Part shown: one piece after another, positions 1-9,061 of the stretch | Layout: each line of letters starts with the position of its first letter | How positions within the stretch are numbered: position 1 is the stretch's first letter | Source: Bacillota bacterium | Lineage (GTDB): Bacteria; Bacillota; Clostridia; Acetivibrionales; DSM-1351 | Assembly (NCBI GenBank): GCA_023436485.1 | Contig: JAEZIU010000358.1 | Coordinates: 1-28,296, forward strand | DNA: 28,296 bases | Direction of reading: 5' to 3' | Position numbers and translations under genes: made by a program | Notes under the pieces: generated by a model | What the model was told of the DNA's origin: nothing | Databases searched by the model: none | What the model saw: only the letters and a program-made list of their open reading frames with translations

Positions 1-3000
1 TCACCTCTGCTGTTTTAACTTCTTCTTTGTTGCCCGCATTATCTACTGAATAATAACTGATTTTGTGTAGCCCATCACCTTTTACTGTGAAAGATGTTCC
101 CTCTGTATACTCTGATTCATCAACTGAATAATATGTTTTTGCAATCCCACTCTGGTCGTCTGTTGCAGTTAATGTAACTGTAGCATCTTCCTTTGACCAA
201 TCAGCAGGTAATTTTGCAGTGGTAACAGGTGCGGTATTATCTACCTTGACTTCTGCTGTTTTAACTTCTTCTTTGTTGCCAACCTTGTCAACAGAATAGA
301 ATGATATTTTATTGACTCCTACTTTATCTACCGTAATAGTAGTTCCTTCAACAAAATCACTATTATTTAAGGAATAATATGTTTTTGCAACTCCAGTCAT
401 ATTGTCCGTTGCAGATAAGGTTACAACTACAGGACTCTTGTTAACCCAGTAGTCAGGAGCATCAGAATTTGTAACAGGTGCTTTTATATCAACAACAAGT
501 ACGGCTGTCACAATATTTGAAGGTTCTGATTCCCCAAAGGAATTACTGTATGCAGTAACATAAAATTGATGATCTTTGTAGGAAAGATTGTTGACCTGAT
601 AAGAAAGATTATTCAGGTTCTTTACAAGTAAAACAGGGGCTCCGTCTACTAATTCATAAACATTATAGCCGTTTGCATATGTAACAAAGCTCCAGGATAT
701 TGAAGCAGTTGTTGAATCCAATACCTTCACCGTTGCTTTAGGGGCCTGCATATCAGGAAAAACAATATTCTCTGTTATTCTGTTGGACGCTTCTGATTCT
801 CCGAAACGTGTGTTATATGCAGTGACTTCAAAATTATGAACAGCCTCAGACAAATTATATATTTTAAAGCTAAGTGCTGTACCTTTATATAGTAATTGTC
901 TTTCGCCACCGTTATTCTCATAAACACGATACTCGTTTGCCCAATTTGTTGCTTTCCATGATAAAGTTATATTGTTAACATCGTAAATGTTGTATGTGAG
1001 AACAGGCACTTCAACTATTGGCCAGATTAACTGAAAGTTTGTAGAACTACCTTCCGGCGACTCGCCAAATCTTGTACTGTATGAATTAACTTGATATTGA
1101 TAATCTCTTGACGGCATATTTGCAAATGTTACTGTAGTAACATTACCGGTAAGAGTTTTCACCAGAGATTTTTGCCCGTCAACTATCTGATATACATTAT
1201 ACCCGGTTGCATAACTTGCAGCATTCCATTTCAGCACTATATCATTTCCATTTACAGTACTTTGTATTAGATTATCAGGTGCTGCCATAATTGGAAGAAC
1301 TAATGATAAGTTAACTTCGGATACTTCTGCTGATTCTCCGAATACCCGTGATAAAGAAGTTACTTCATAGTTATACTCCCCTGCCGGCATATTTGTAAAT
1401 GTTACATATGTAGTTGCAACATTCTTGATTAATTTCTTCTGTCCGTCAATAACCTGATAAATGTTGTAACTGTTTGCCGCCTCTGCTGCCGACCACTTTA
1501 ATGAGATGTCATTCCCGTTTACAATACTGTATTCCAGATTAGCAGGAGGTAACATCTGCTGGCTTATATTCAGTGAGACTTGACTTCCTTCAAGGGACTC
1601 GCCAAAACGACTGCTTACTGAGTTAACCACATATGTGTGGTCGCCGGGCTGAACATTTGATAAAGTACTAGTATTTGAATAAACGGTGGTTTTAAGGACT
1701 TTTTGCCCATTTGTTATTTCGTATATTTTATAACTGTTCGCGTAATTCACTGCATCCCATGATAATACCACATTATTGGCATTTTGAATCTTGTATGTCA
1801 AATTGCCGGGTGCAGTCATTGTAGGGAAAACAACAGACAACTTAATTTCTGCACCACTTGAGGATTCTCCAAATACTGTTGACGTTGAAGTAACTACATA
1901 TTGATAATCCCCGGCGGGCATGTTTGATAAAGTGACTGATGTAGTTGTAACTGATTTTACTAATTTTTTCTCTTCATTTACCACTTGATAAATATTATAG
2001 CCGGTTGCATATTGCGAAGCAGTCCATTTTAATGTAACATCATTTCCGTTTGCAATAGTATATACCAAGTCGGTAGGAGCAAGCATTTCTTGTTTTATAG
2101 TCATCGAAACCTTGTTTCCATCAGAAGATTCACCAAATCGACTACTTACTGAGTGAACAACGTATGTGTGATCACCTGCTTTTATATTGGATAATCTTGC
2201 CGTTGGTGTATATACGGTTGTTACAAGTACCTCTTTGCCGTCAACCAGCTCATATACTTTATAGGAGTTAGCATATGTTACAGCTGACCATGTTAGCACC
2301 ACATTGTTTACATTCTGAATAGCATATGTAAGCTCGGTAGGCGCAATCATAATCGGGAAAACTAAAGGGAATTTAACTTCTGATCCGTTTGATGACTCTC
2401 CAAATACTCCGGATACTGATGTAACTACAAAATCATATTCTCCGGCAGGTGAATTTGTAAATGTAATAGATGTAGTTGTAACATTCTTTTTCAGTACTTT
2501 TTGTCCGTCTACTACCTGATATACGTTATAGCTGGTAGCATAATCTGCTGCTGTCCATTTCAATGTAATATCATTTCCATTTGCAATACTGTATTCCAGA
2601 TTTAATGGTGCTGCCATGTCCTGTTTTACTGTAATTGAAATTCGACTGCCTTCAACAGATTCTCCAAAACGACTGCTTACCGAGTGAACCTCATATGTAT
2701 GGTCTCCGGCAGATACATTCGATATAGTGGAAGTCAAACCAGTTGCTGTAGTCTTCAGTGTCTTTTGGTCGTTTACAACTTCATAAATTTTATAGCTGTT
2801 GGCATTATCTGATGCACTCCAGGAAAGTACAACACTATTTACATTCTGAATCTTGTAAGTCAGATTCTCCGGTGCCTTCATAGTAGGAAAAACTATTGAA
2901 AAAGTAACTTCCGACCCACTTTGAGATTCTCCGTAAAGTGTGGATACTGAGGTAACGATATAATGGTACTCTCCTTCGGGCATATTTGTGAAAGTTACTG

Positions 3001-4324
3001 AATTTGTGCTTACAGTTTTTTTCAACTGCTTTTCTCCGTTAACTACCTGATAAATCTGATAGCTGTTTGCATTTGCAGCTGCCGACCAAGTTAATGTTAT
3101 ATCATTCTGATTAGCAAGACTGTACTGTAAATTATCAGGCGGCAACATTGTCTGTCCTTTTATTGTTGCAGTGAGAGTGCTTCCTTCCATTGACTCCCCA
3201 TAGGTAGCAGAGTAAGAATGAACCTCATAGGTATAATCGCCGGCAGTCAGGTTGTAAAAAGTCGCAGTATTTCTGGTAACTGTGCTTTTTAAAACCTTTT
3301 GTCCGTCTATTACCTGATATATTTTGTAGTTTGTTGCATTAGGCACACTTGCCCAACTTAAAACTATATCTTTATCATTGTTTACAGTGTAGGAGAAGTT
3401 ACTCGGTGCCGGCATCAAAACATCTCCCAGAGTTGCCGTTACTTTGCTACCTTCCGTAGACTCACCAAAGCGTGAGCTTACCGAGTGAACAACATATGTG
3501 TGAGTACCTGCAGGTATGTTTGTAAGTGTTATTGTTGTTGTATTAGCCGTTGCTTTCAATTCTTCCTGACCTTCAATAAGTTCGTAAACATTATAGCTGT
3601 TTGCATATGTTGCCGAATTCCAAGTCAATATAACATCCGTACCATTTTGAATCTTCGAAGCTAAGTTGCCCGGTGCTGCTAAGGCGGGAAAAACCACATT
3701 AACTTCCAAAGAAGTTGATAGAGAAGATTCACCATACAAAGAATTTACTGCTGTTACGGCATAGGAGTAAGTTCCTGCCGGTACATTAGTTAAAGTACAT
3801 GTTCGACCTGTTACAGATGTAAGCAGTGTTTTTTCACCTTCGGCTGATACTTTGTATATATTATACGTTTGTGCATATAATGCTGCTGCCCAGTTTAAGG
3901 TAACGTCGTTGATATTTTGAAAAGTATTGGTAAGTGAATCGGGTGCTTGCATTTCCGGGTAAACAATATCAACAGAGGCGGGTGCGCATGGCCCTGATTC
4001 ACCATCTGCACTGAGAGTGGAAACCACATAAGTATAAGTGCCTTCCGGAAGATCATTAAAAGTGAAGTATGTAGATGTAGTCGTTCCCAGTTGTTTAAGC
4101 TGCCCCTCACTTATTCCGTATATATTGTAGCCACTTGCTCCATATACGGAATTCCATGTTACTTTTACATCATCAGGTGATGTAAGTTGAGCCGTCAGAT
4201 TGCTTGGTGGTAATATGCTGCTATTAGATGCGGCTAATACAGTTGACGGTATTAGCATCAAATTAAGGCAACAGACTATCAAAAGCAGGCTAATAAATTT
4301 AAAACCAAACTTTTTTTTCATCAT
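1..4324 (-). CDS. Secreted fibronectin type III repeat protein, C-terminus outside window
   Basis: The reading frame is open from the ATG pair at 4324/4321 to the left edge, about 1,440 codons, so its C-terminus is missing. It starts with a lysine-rich signal peptide and hydrophobic core ending near VLAASNS. Fourteen Fn3-like domains of about 88 residues follow, each beginning P-x-N-L, with a central W and ending S-x-x-x-G-E-S. Two or more bacterial Ig-like/OmpL47-type modules follow at the left edge (APVT..., YYSVD.AGNKEE). No catalytic domain is visible, so it is probably a cell-surface or extracellular spacer/adhesion protein, possibly with a catalytic or anchoring C-terminus beyond the window. 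The ribosome binding site AAGGTAGGG lies just before the start. Both ATGs are possible. It is divergent from the dockerin glycosidase. Secretion and Fn3 repeats are clear; the function is unknown. Confidence 0.9.
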   Translation of the reverse strand, partial: MMKKKFGFKFISLLLIVCCLNLMLIPSTVLAASNSSILPPSNLTAQLTSPDDVKVTWNSVYGASGYNIYGISEGQLKQLGTTTSTYFTFNDLPEGTYTYVVSTLSADGESGPCAPASVDIVYPEMQAPDSLTNTFQNINDVTLNWAAALYAQTYNIYKVSAEGEKTLLTSVTGRTCTLTNVPAGTYSYAVTAVNSLYGESSLSTSLEVNVVFPALAAPGNLASKIQNGTDVILTWNSATYANSYNVYELIEGQEELKATANTTTITLTNIPAGTHTYVVHSVSSRFGESTEGSKVTATLGDVLMPAPSNFSYTVNNDKDIVLSWASVPNATNYKIYQVIDGQKVLKSTVTRNTATFYNLTAGDYTYEVHSYSATYGESMEGSTLTATIKGQTMLPPDNLQYSLANQNDITLTWSAAANANSYQIYQVVNGEKQLKKTVSTNSVTFTNMPEGEYHYIVTSVSTLYGESQSGSEVTFSIVFPTMKAPENLTYKIQNVNSVVLSWSASDNANSYKIYEVVNDQKTLKTTATGLTSTISNVSAGDHTYEVHSVSSRFGESVEGSRISITVKQDMAAPLNLEYSIANGNDITLKWTAADYATSYNVYQVVDGQKVLKKNVTTTSITFTNSPAGEYDFVVTSVSGVFGESSNGSEVKFPLVFPIMIAPTELTYAIQNVNNVVLTWSAVTYANSYKVYELVDGKEVLVTTVYTPTARLSNIKAGDHTYVVHSVSSRFGESSDGNKVSMTIKQEMLAPTDLVYTIANGNDVTLKWTASQYATGYNIYQVVNEEKKLVKSVTTTSVTLSNMPAGDYQYVVTSTSTVFGESSSGAEIKLSVVFPTMTAPGNLTYKIQNANNVVLSWDAVNYANSYKIYEITNGQKVLKTTVYSNTSTLSNVQPGDHTYVVNSVSSRFGESLEGSQVSLNISQQMLPPANLEYSIVNGNDISLKWSAAEAANSYNIYQVIDGQKKLIKNVATTYVTFTNMPAGEYNYEVTSLSRVFGESAEVSEVNLSLVLPIMAAPDNLIQSTVNGNDIVLKWNAASYATGYNVYQIVDGQKSLVKTLTGNVTTVTFANMPSRDYQYQVNSYSTRFGESPEGSSTNFQLIWPIVEVPVLTYNIYDVNNITLSWKATNWANEYRVYENNGGERQLLYKGTALSFKIYNLSEAVHNFEVTAYNTRFGESEASNRITENIVFPDMQAPKATVKVLDSTTASISWSFVTYANGYNVYELVDGAPVLLVKNLNNLSYQVNNLSYKDHQFYVTAYSNSFGESEPSNIVTAVLVVDIKAPVTNSDAPDYWVNKSPVVVTLSATDNMTGVAKTYYSLNNSDFVEGTTITVDKVGVNKISFYSVDKVGNKEEVKTAEVKVDNTAPVTTAKLPADWSKEDATVTLTATDDQSGIAKTYYSVDESEYTEGTSFTVKGDGLHKISYYSVDNAGNKEEVKTAEV
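1290..3150 (-). repeat. Tandem two-domain (177-codon) coding repeat in the Fn3 gene
   Basis: Domains 5 to 11 alternate between two subtypes. Subtype B carries IANGNDITLKW, YQVV and VFPxM linkers. Subtype A carries IQNxNNVVLSW, YEV, AGDHTYVVHSVSSRFGES and KQ(D/E/Q)M linkers. The same site in successive A domains (near 1602, 2133 and 2664) is spaced exactly 531 bp, i.e. 177 codons. So the unit that duplicated is an A-B domain pair, not a single domain. Confidence 0.85.
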
Positions 4325-4368
4325 TTGACCCTACCTTTCTTTGTGAAAAAAGTGAACAAGGCCAAAAG

Positions 4369-4426
4369 AAAACCTGAAATAAGCAAGCAACTATGAATTT
4401 GTTTCCCCGCCCAGTTTTCAGGTTTT
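4369..4426 (-). promoter_or_regulatory. Inverted repeat in the Fn3 leader, possible attenuator
   Basis: Arms AAAACCTGAAA and TTTCAGGTTTT (11 bp, perfect) enclose about 36 bases containing a GGGCGGGG run. On the minus strand the 3' arm runs into CTTTTGG, a short T-rich stretch. The structure lies 45 to 100 bases upstream of the start codon, so it could be a weak terminator/attenuator or a leader structure. I could not match it to a known riboswitch class. Confidence 0.35.
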
Positions 4427-4505
4427 TTCCTAATGACTTTAAATATTCCCTTTTTCACTAAATTTTTAGATATTAGTTAATAATCTTCTTTATATCTATA
4501 CCCAA

Positions 4506-4534
4506 ATTTTACTATATTTTACTTGCACAAACAA
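4506..4534 (-). promoter_or_regulatory. Candidate sigma-A promoter for the Fn3 gene
   Basis: On the minus strand TTGTTT (4534-4529) and TAAAAT (4511-4506) are separated by 17 bases. Transcription from here would give a leader of about 175 bases that includes the inverted repeat at 4369-4426. Confidence 0.4.
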
Positions 4535-4754
4535 TGTTTAAAGATATATTTTTAACGTGTGTTCTTTGCTATATATAATAAGACCGCCTAAAAAAATGGT
4601 GTAAAAGTAAGATAAATAGCCAATAAATTCAACTTTAAACTAAAAATATTCCATTATCAATAATAAAAGCAAGTTATACAATAAATACATATATGGAATA
4701 ATGTAACAGATTTTAAAAGACCTATAATTTTAATCTAAGGAGGAATAGTGAAAT

Positions 4755-6428
4755 ATGAAAAAAAGATCTATATTTATTATTGGATTGGTTCTATTAATGG
4801 TAATCCAAGGACAAGTTTATGCAGCATCATTCATTAACTACTTTACAGCAACACCTATTATAGAATCCTTGTCATCTTCTTGCTGGGGTGCCGCTGATGT
4901 AGGTCCCCGCGATCAATCTAACGGTTTGGAAGACAGAACAATGTCAAAGTATTGTTATTGGGATGGAGGAATCATTAAGGGGAAAGATGGCAAATACCAT
5001 ATGTTTGCAAGCCGTTGGGATCAGAGTGCCGGCCATAACGGTTGGTTTGGCTCAGTAGCTATTCATGCAACAAGTTCTAACCTCTACGGCCCTTATACAG
5101 ATCAAGGCGTGTGCTGGCCCAACGATCAGGGCGGTAAAGGCCATAACGTGGTTCCCCTTCAACTGAAGGATGGTCGGTATGCTATTGTTGTGAGTGAAAC
5201 AAGGCGACCGGCAGATATTTTTGTTTCCAATTCTCTGGATGGACCATGGTCAAAGTTGGGCAGTATGTCCATTGCTTCAAATTCATACTCATCCCTTTTC
5301 ACAGCATCAAATGTTTACATTATGCTACGCCCGGATGGACGTTATGAGGCCATTGGCAGAGATGCAGTAATTGGTATTTCTGATAATATTCTTGGGCCTT
5401 ATACTATTCAGGGAACTAATATTTATGCCAAGACCCAGGGGTGTCCGACAGGCAATATGGAAGATCCGGTTATCTGGTACAGTGGCGATCAGTATCATAT
5501 TGTCGTCAACAAGTGGGACACAAGAAAAGCATATCACCTTACTTCAAAGGATGGTATCAGCAACTGGAAGCTTCAATCAGGATATGCATATGATCCGACA
5601 TCTAATTTTATTCGCTATACAAATGGTACGGTTAACCATTGGAATAAGCTGGAACGCCCCAATGTTTATATGGAGGACGGTCATGTTGTTGCAATGACAC
5701 TTGCAGCGATTGATGTTGCAAAAGACAAGGAACTTGGCAATGACAGGCATGGCAGCAAGGTTATCGTTATTCCGTTTGATGGTGCTAGCCTGGATCAAGT
5801 TGATACTCAACCTATATCAGCCTTTACGCAGATAGAAGCAGAGAATTTCAGCGACCAATCCGGAATCCAGTCTGAAGCCTGTAACGAAGGCGGTGAGGAT
5901 ATGGGGTATATTGAAAATGGAGACTATGCAGTATACAACAATGTGGATTTTGGCACCGATGCAGCAGGTTTTCAAGCCAGGGTTTCCAGTGCTACCAGCG
6001 GCGGCAATATAGAAATCAGACTTGACGGTATCACGGGTACTCTTGTAGGAACTTGTCCAGTCACTTCAACTGGGGATTGGCAGACTTGGACTGATGCAAA
6101 GTGCAGTATCAGCGGAGTAACTGGAAAACATGATTTATATCTGAAATTTACCGGAGAAAGCGGATACCTATTCAACTTTAACTGGTTCAAATTTACTAAA
6201 AAAGATGTAGTACCTGTTCTTTCCGGAGATCTGAATGGAGATAACAGCGTTGATGCAACAGACTATGCTCTGATGAAAATGTATCTGCTTGGGACAATTA
6301 CGGATTTCCCCGCACAAAATGATCTTGCAGCAGGGGATCTCAATAGTGACGGTGTAGTCGATGCAATTGATTTTGCCGTTTTCAAGAAATACCTTCTAGG
6401 TGATATTGCGAAATCAGTGGTATTTTAA
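4755..6428 (+). CDS. Cellulosomal GH43-like glycosidase with CBM6 and type I dockerin
   Basis: This 557-residue exported enzyme probably acts on hemicellulose in the cellulosome. Residues 1-24 are a signal peptide (cut near VYAA). Residues 30-350 look like a five-bladed propeller of the GH43/GH117 kind, with YWDGGIIKGKDGKYHMF (68-84) and NMEDPVIW (234-241); E236 and D237 are candidate catalytic acids, though the exact family is not certain. Residues 357-480 are a CBM6 (IEAENF at the start, FNFNWFKF at the end). Residues 490-549 are a dockerin with two calcium-binding repeats, GDLNGDNSVDATDYALMKMY and GDLNSDGVVDAIDFAVFKKY, each followed by LLG. A-L/A-V at the cohesin-contact positions fits mesophilic clostridia rather than C. 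thermocellum. The ribosome binding site AAGGAGG is 11 bases before the ATG. The substrate cannot be told from the sequence. Confidence 0.9.
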   Translation: MKKRSIFIIGLVLLMVIQGQVYAASFINYFTATPIIESLSSSCWGAADVGPRDQSNGLEDRTMSKYCYWDGGIIKGKDGKYHMFASRWDQSAGHNGWFGSVAIHATSSNLYGPYTDQGVCWPNDQGGKGHNVVPLQLKDGRYAIVVSETRRPADIFVSNSLDGPWSKLGSMSIASNSYSSLFTASNVYIMLRPDGRYEAIGRDAVIGISDNILGPYTIQGTNIYAKTQGCPTGNMEDPVIWYSGDQYHIVVNKWDTRKAYHLTSKDGISNWKLQSGYAYDPTSNFIRYTNGTVNHWNKLERPNVYMEDGHVVAMTLAAIDVAKDKELGNDRHGSKVIVIPFDGASLDQVDTQPISAFTQIEAENFSDQSGIQSEACNEGGEDMGYIENGDYAVYNNVDFGTDAAGFQARVSSATSGGNIEIRLDGITGTLVGTCPVTSTGDWQTWTDAKCSISGVTGKHDLYLKFTGESGYLFNFNWFKFTKKDVVPVLSGDLNGDNSVDATDYALMKMYLLGTITDFPAQNDLAAGDLNSDGVVDAIDFAVFKKYLLGDIAKSVVF

Positions 6429-6486
6429 TCACATACAAATATAATCGCAACAGCTTTAGCCTACATCGTGTTTTTCGTCCATTAAC

Positions 6487-6557
6487 GAAAGTCCTCCTTT
6501 TGATTGAGTAGTCGGCGAAACCTACTCTATTCTATCAAAAGAAGGACTTTTTATTTT
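6487..6557 (+). terminator. Intrinsic terminator after the dockerin glycosidase
   Basis: A long stem pairs AAAGTCCTCCTTTTGAT with ATCAAAAGAAGGACTTT (one mismatch), extended by GAGTAG/CTACTC around a short loop, and is followed by TTTTATTTTT on the plus strand. It sits between the convergent glycosidase and cobT genes. The minus-strand T run is weaker, so it serves mainly the plus strand. Confidence 0.85.
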
Positions 6558-6577
6558 TGTGCTAAATAATTCTAATC

Positions 6578-7636
6578 TTACTCCAATGGTTTGTATTGTT
6601 CAATTTGTGCATCCCCGAAAGTCCCCATCTCATTGTATGCTGCCACAGCAGCATCTATAACATGAAATGCCAGTGCAGCCCCGGAACCCTCACCTAAACG
6701 CATTTCCAGCATAAGCATGGGAGCCATGTCAAGCACTTCCATTATTCTCTTGTTTCCCGGTTCAGCAGAACCATGTGAAGGAAGAATATAATTTCTGCAC
6801 TCAGGCTTTATTTTTATGGCCGCCAATGCAGCGGCAGCGGAGATAAATCCGTCAATCATAATAGGAAGCTTATAGGCAGCTGCTCCAAGGAAACACCCTG
6901 TAAGTGCTGCAATGTCAAAGCCTCCTACCTTTGCCAGTACGTCTACAGGATCAGCTGGATCAGGTTTATTTATGTCAATTGCTTTTTTGATAACTTCGGC
7001 CTTATTGACAATACCTTCCTGGGTTAGGCCTGCACCTCTTCCTACCATTTCACCTATTTCGTATCCTGTAAGTACAGATGCTACAGCACTGCTTGTAGTT
7101 GTGTTTCCTACCCCCATTTCACCGGTTCCAAGGAGATTTACACCTTGTTCCTTCAGTATTCCTACTATCTCAATTCCCGTCTCAATTACCTTTATAGCCT
7201 CATCTCTGGTCATTGCCGGGCCTTTCACTATATTCCAGGTACCTTTTCTTATTTTCCTGTTTAATATTCCCGGACAGTCAATATCATCATCAACACCAAC
7301 ATCTACTACAACGGTATCAGCTCCCGAATGTCTTGAAAGAACGTTCACACCGGTAAAGCCTTTTAGAAAATTTTGTGTAACACTGGAAGTAACGCTTTTA
7401 GGGCATGAACTGACCCCTTCTTCAACTACTCCGTTATCTGCACACATTATTACGATTTTTTTATTTTTTACACTAGGAAACAATTCTCCGGTTATTCCCG
7501 CCAGCTGTTTTACAATTTCCTCCAAACGGCCCAAACTTCCCAAGGGTTTTGTCAGGCTGTCCAATCTTTTTTGTGCCTTCTGCATTATCTCAATATCAAG
7601 CTCTTCAATAGCATTCAATGCTTCTGTAAAAGTCAT
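6578..7636 (-). CDS. cobT: Nicotinate-nucleotide--dimethylbenzimidazole phosphoribosyltransferase
   Basis: The enzyme transfers ribose phosphate from nicotinate mononucleotide to dimethylbenzimidazole, giving alpha-ribazole phosphate for the lower ligand of cobalamin. The 352-residue length is typical for CobT. Visible family signatures are the TKPLGSLGRLE block (29-39), CADNGVVEEGVS (65-76), GTGEMGVGNTTTSSA (170-184), DGFISAAAAL (262-271), SHGSAEPG (287-294) and RLGEGSGAAL (313-322); E316 matches the catalytic glutamate of the Salmonella enzyme (Glu317). The ribosome binding site is a GGGGGA run before the ATG. It is the last gene of the cobU-cobS-cobT run, 43 bases after cobS. Cytoplasmic. 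Confidence 0.97.
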   Translation of the reverse strand: MTFTEALNAIEELDIEIMQKAQKRLDSLTKPLGSLGRLEEIVKQLAGITGELFPSVKNKKIVIMCADNGVVEEGVSSCPKSVTSSVTQNFLKGFTGVNVLSRHSGADTVVVDVGVDDDIDCPGILNRKIRKGTWNIVKGPAMTRDEAIKVIETGIEIVGILKEQGVNLLGTGEMGVGNTTTSSAVASVLTGYEIGEMVGRGAGLTQEGIVNKAEVIKKAIDINKPDPADPVDVLAKVGGFDIAALTGCFLGAAAYKLPIMIDGFISAAAALAAIKIKPECRNYILPSHGSAEPGNKRIMEVLDMAPMLMLEMRLGEGSGAALAFHVIDAAVAAYNEMGTFGDAQIEQYKPLE

Positions 7637-7679
7637 AATTTATCCCCCACAAATTATCTTTTAGTAAAATAAAGTATTA

Positions 7680-8432
7680 TTAACCAAATACCAGCAAATA
7701 CGAAATTATTAAAAATATGGTCTGATTTAATTCACAGACAGCTCCGAGAACATCCCCCGTCGCACCTCCGATTTTTCTACCCAAAAATTTGACCAGCATT
7801 GCTGCTGATAAAAACATGAAAATGCAGAGAAAAATACCCGTAAATCCTTTAAAAGCCATAAATGTTAAAATACTGATTATCACTGCTATTACCAGCTCTT
7901 TTAATCCACAAAAATCAATAAAGGATTTTCCCAACCCCGGTCCGCTTCTTGCATACTTTGAAACGGCTGCCCCCGCAACCGAGCCTATTCTACCTGCCAC
8001 AGGCATAAGTACCAGAGTAAAACACATATGAGCTGAAATTATAGAATAAATTAGTACCGCATTCAGCCCTAAGATACAAACAGTAACCAATACTGCATAT
8101 GTTCCTACCCTACTGTCTCTCATTATTTCCAATATTTTTTCTTTAGGTCTGTTGGAGAAAATACCGTCGAAGGTGTCACCTAAACCATCCAGATGAATTC
8201 CTCCGGTTAATAGTATGTATGTAATAACTACAAGTACGGCAGATATAGCAGGGGCAAAAAACATATTCAGTACATAGCCCGCACATGCAACCACCCCTCC
8301 TATTAGCAAACCAATCAACGGTGCTAAGGCCAGTCCCTTGCCGAAATCCTCATCACCTACATTCAAATTCACAGGAATAGGAATTGTAGTCATAAATTGA
8401 AGCAAAAGTAAAAAACGTTTTAAAAGTATCAT
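7680..8432 (-). CDS. cobS: Adenosylcobinamide-GDP ribazoletransferase (cobalamin synthase)
   Basis: This integral membrane enzyme joins adenosylcobinamide-GDP with alpha-ribazole (or its phosphate) to complete the cobalamin nucleotide loop. The 250 residues form a run of hydrophobic helices. They carry the family blocks MTTIPIP near the N-terminus, GGIHLDGLGDTFDG around residues 77-90 with its Asp-rich centre, RDSRVGTYA, and GGATGDVLGA near the C-terminus. The gene lies 21 bases after cobU and 43 before cobT, so the three are very probably one transcript. Its own ribosome binding site is weak (GAAAGAAG), which fits coupling to cobU. Confidence 0.96.
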   Translation of the reverse strand: MILLKRFLLLLQFMTTIPIPVNLNVGDEDFGKGLALAPLIGLLIGGVVACAGYVLNMFFAPAISAVLVVITYILLTGGIHLDGLGDTFDGIFSNRPKEKILEIMRDSRVGTYAVLVTVCILGLNAVLIYSIISAHMCFTLVLMPVAGRIGSVAGAAVSKYARSGPGLGKSFIDFCGLKELVIAVIISILTFMAFKGFTGIFLCIFMFLSAAMLVKFLGRKIGGATGDVLGAVCELNQTIFLIISYLLVFG

Positions 8433-8453
8433 TCTTTATTCTTCTTTCATGTA

Positions 8454-9026
8454 TTATTTTATTTTCACAGGAATGCCTGAAACGCACAAATAAACGTCTT
8501 TAGCAGCAGACGCAAGTTTCTGATTTACTCTGCCTTGAATATCACGAAAGAGTCTTGCACTCTTATTATCCGGGACTATACCCATTCCGATCTCATTTGT
8601 AACCAGAATAAATGGAATCCCTGAACTCCTTGCAGCGGCTAAAAGTCTTTCCATTTGAATATTAACAGCCTCTTCCACTGCAATCATATCGTCTTGAACC
8701 ATTTTATCAAAATCAGGACATTCTTCAAACATTATATTGGTAATCATTACTGTGATACAATCCAGAAGAACAGCTTTTTTATTTCGGCACTTATTTTCAA
8801 GTAGTATGTCCATATTCTTATAAGCCTCAAGGGTTTCCCAATTTGCAGGGCGTTGCTCCCTGTGCTTTTTTATTCTGTTCTTCATTTCATCATCAAAAGG
8901 TATCGCTGTTGCCACATACAGCACTTCGCTGCCGTATTCCTTGGCCAGCATTTCCGCATACGTACTCTTACCGCTTCTTGCCCCACCTGTAATTAATATT
9001 ATTTCACCTGCAACTGCTGATTCCAT
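8454..9026 (-). CDS. cobU: Adenosylcobinamide kinase / adenosylcobinamide-phosphate guanylyltransferase
   Basis: This bifunctional cytoplasmic enzyme phosphorylates adenosylcobinamide and then attaches GMP, feeding CobS. The N-terminus has the P-loop TGGARSGKS (13-21). The block RIKKHREQRPANWETLE contains the histidine that is the guanylylated nucleophile in the family. LLDCITVMITNIM and VTNEIGMGIVPDN are further family signatures, and the C-terminal half ends in the usual QGRVNQKLA region. Length (190 aa) is slightly above the 180 of Salmonella CobU because of a few extra N-terminal residues. The start is supported by GGGAGGAT 6 bases upstream. It is first in the cobUST run and has a promoter in the short divergent space shared with the GH18 gene. 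Confidence 0.96.
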   Translation of the reverse strand: MESAVAGEIILITGGARSGKSTYAEMLAKEYGSEVLYVATAIPFDDEMKNRIKKHREQRPANWETLEAYKNMDILLENKCRNKKAVLLDCITVMITNIMFEECPDFDKMVQDDMIAVEEAVNIQMERLLAAARSSGIPFILVTNEIGMGIVPDNKSARLFRDIQGRVNQKLASAAKDVYLCVSGIPVKIK

Positions 9027-9061
9027 GATTTATCCTCCCAATGACTTAAAGCATACCTAAA

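Larger units (their letters stand above)
4325..4754. other. Divergent intergenic region between Fn3 gene and dockerin glycosidase
   Basis: This 430-base AT-rich stretch has no convincing ORF. It holds a candidate minus-strand promoter and a long leader with an inverted repeat for the Fn3 gene. It also holds a candidate plus-strand promoter (TTTAAC at 4551, 17 bases, TATAAT at 4574), which would give the glycosidase gene a leader of about 170 bases. The glycosidase ribosome binding site AAGGAGG is at 4737-4743. Confidence 0.5.

Noticed and set aside
1290..3150. Regularly spaced similar sequence as a CRISPR array
   Set aside because: The repeats are about 265/531 bp, diverged and in frame within a coding sequence of Fn3 domains.
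6912..7664. Plus-strand 250-codon open frame antisense to cobT
   Set aside because: It is the mirror of the strongly conserved cobT frame; its product is Pro/Ser/Thr-rich low-complexity sequence with no recognisable family and no matching ribosome binding site.
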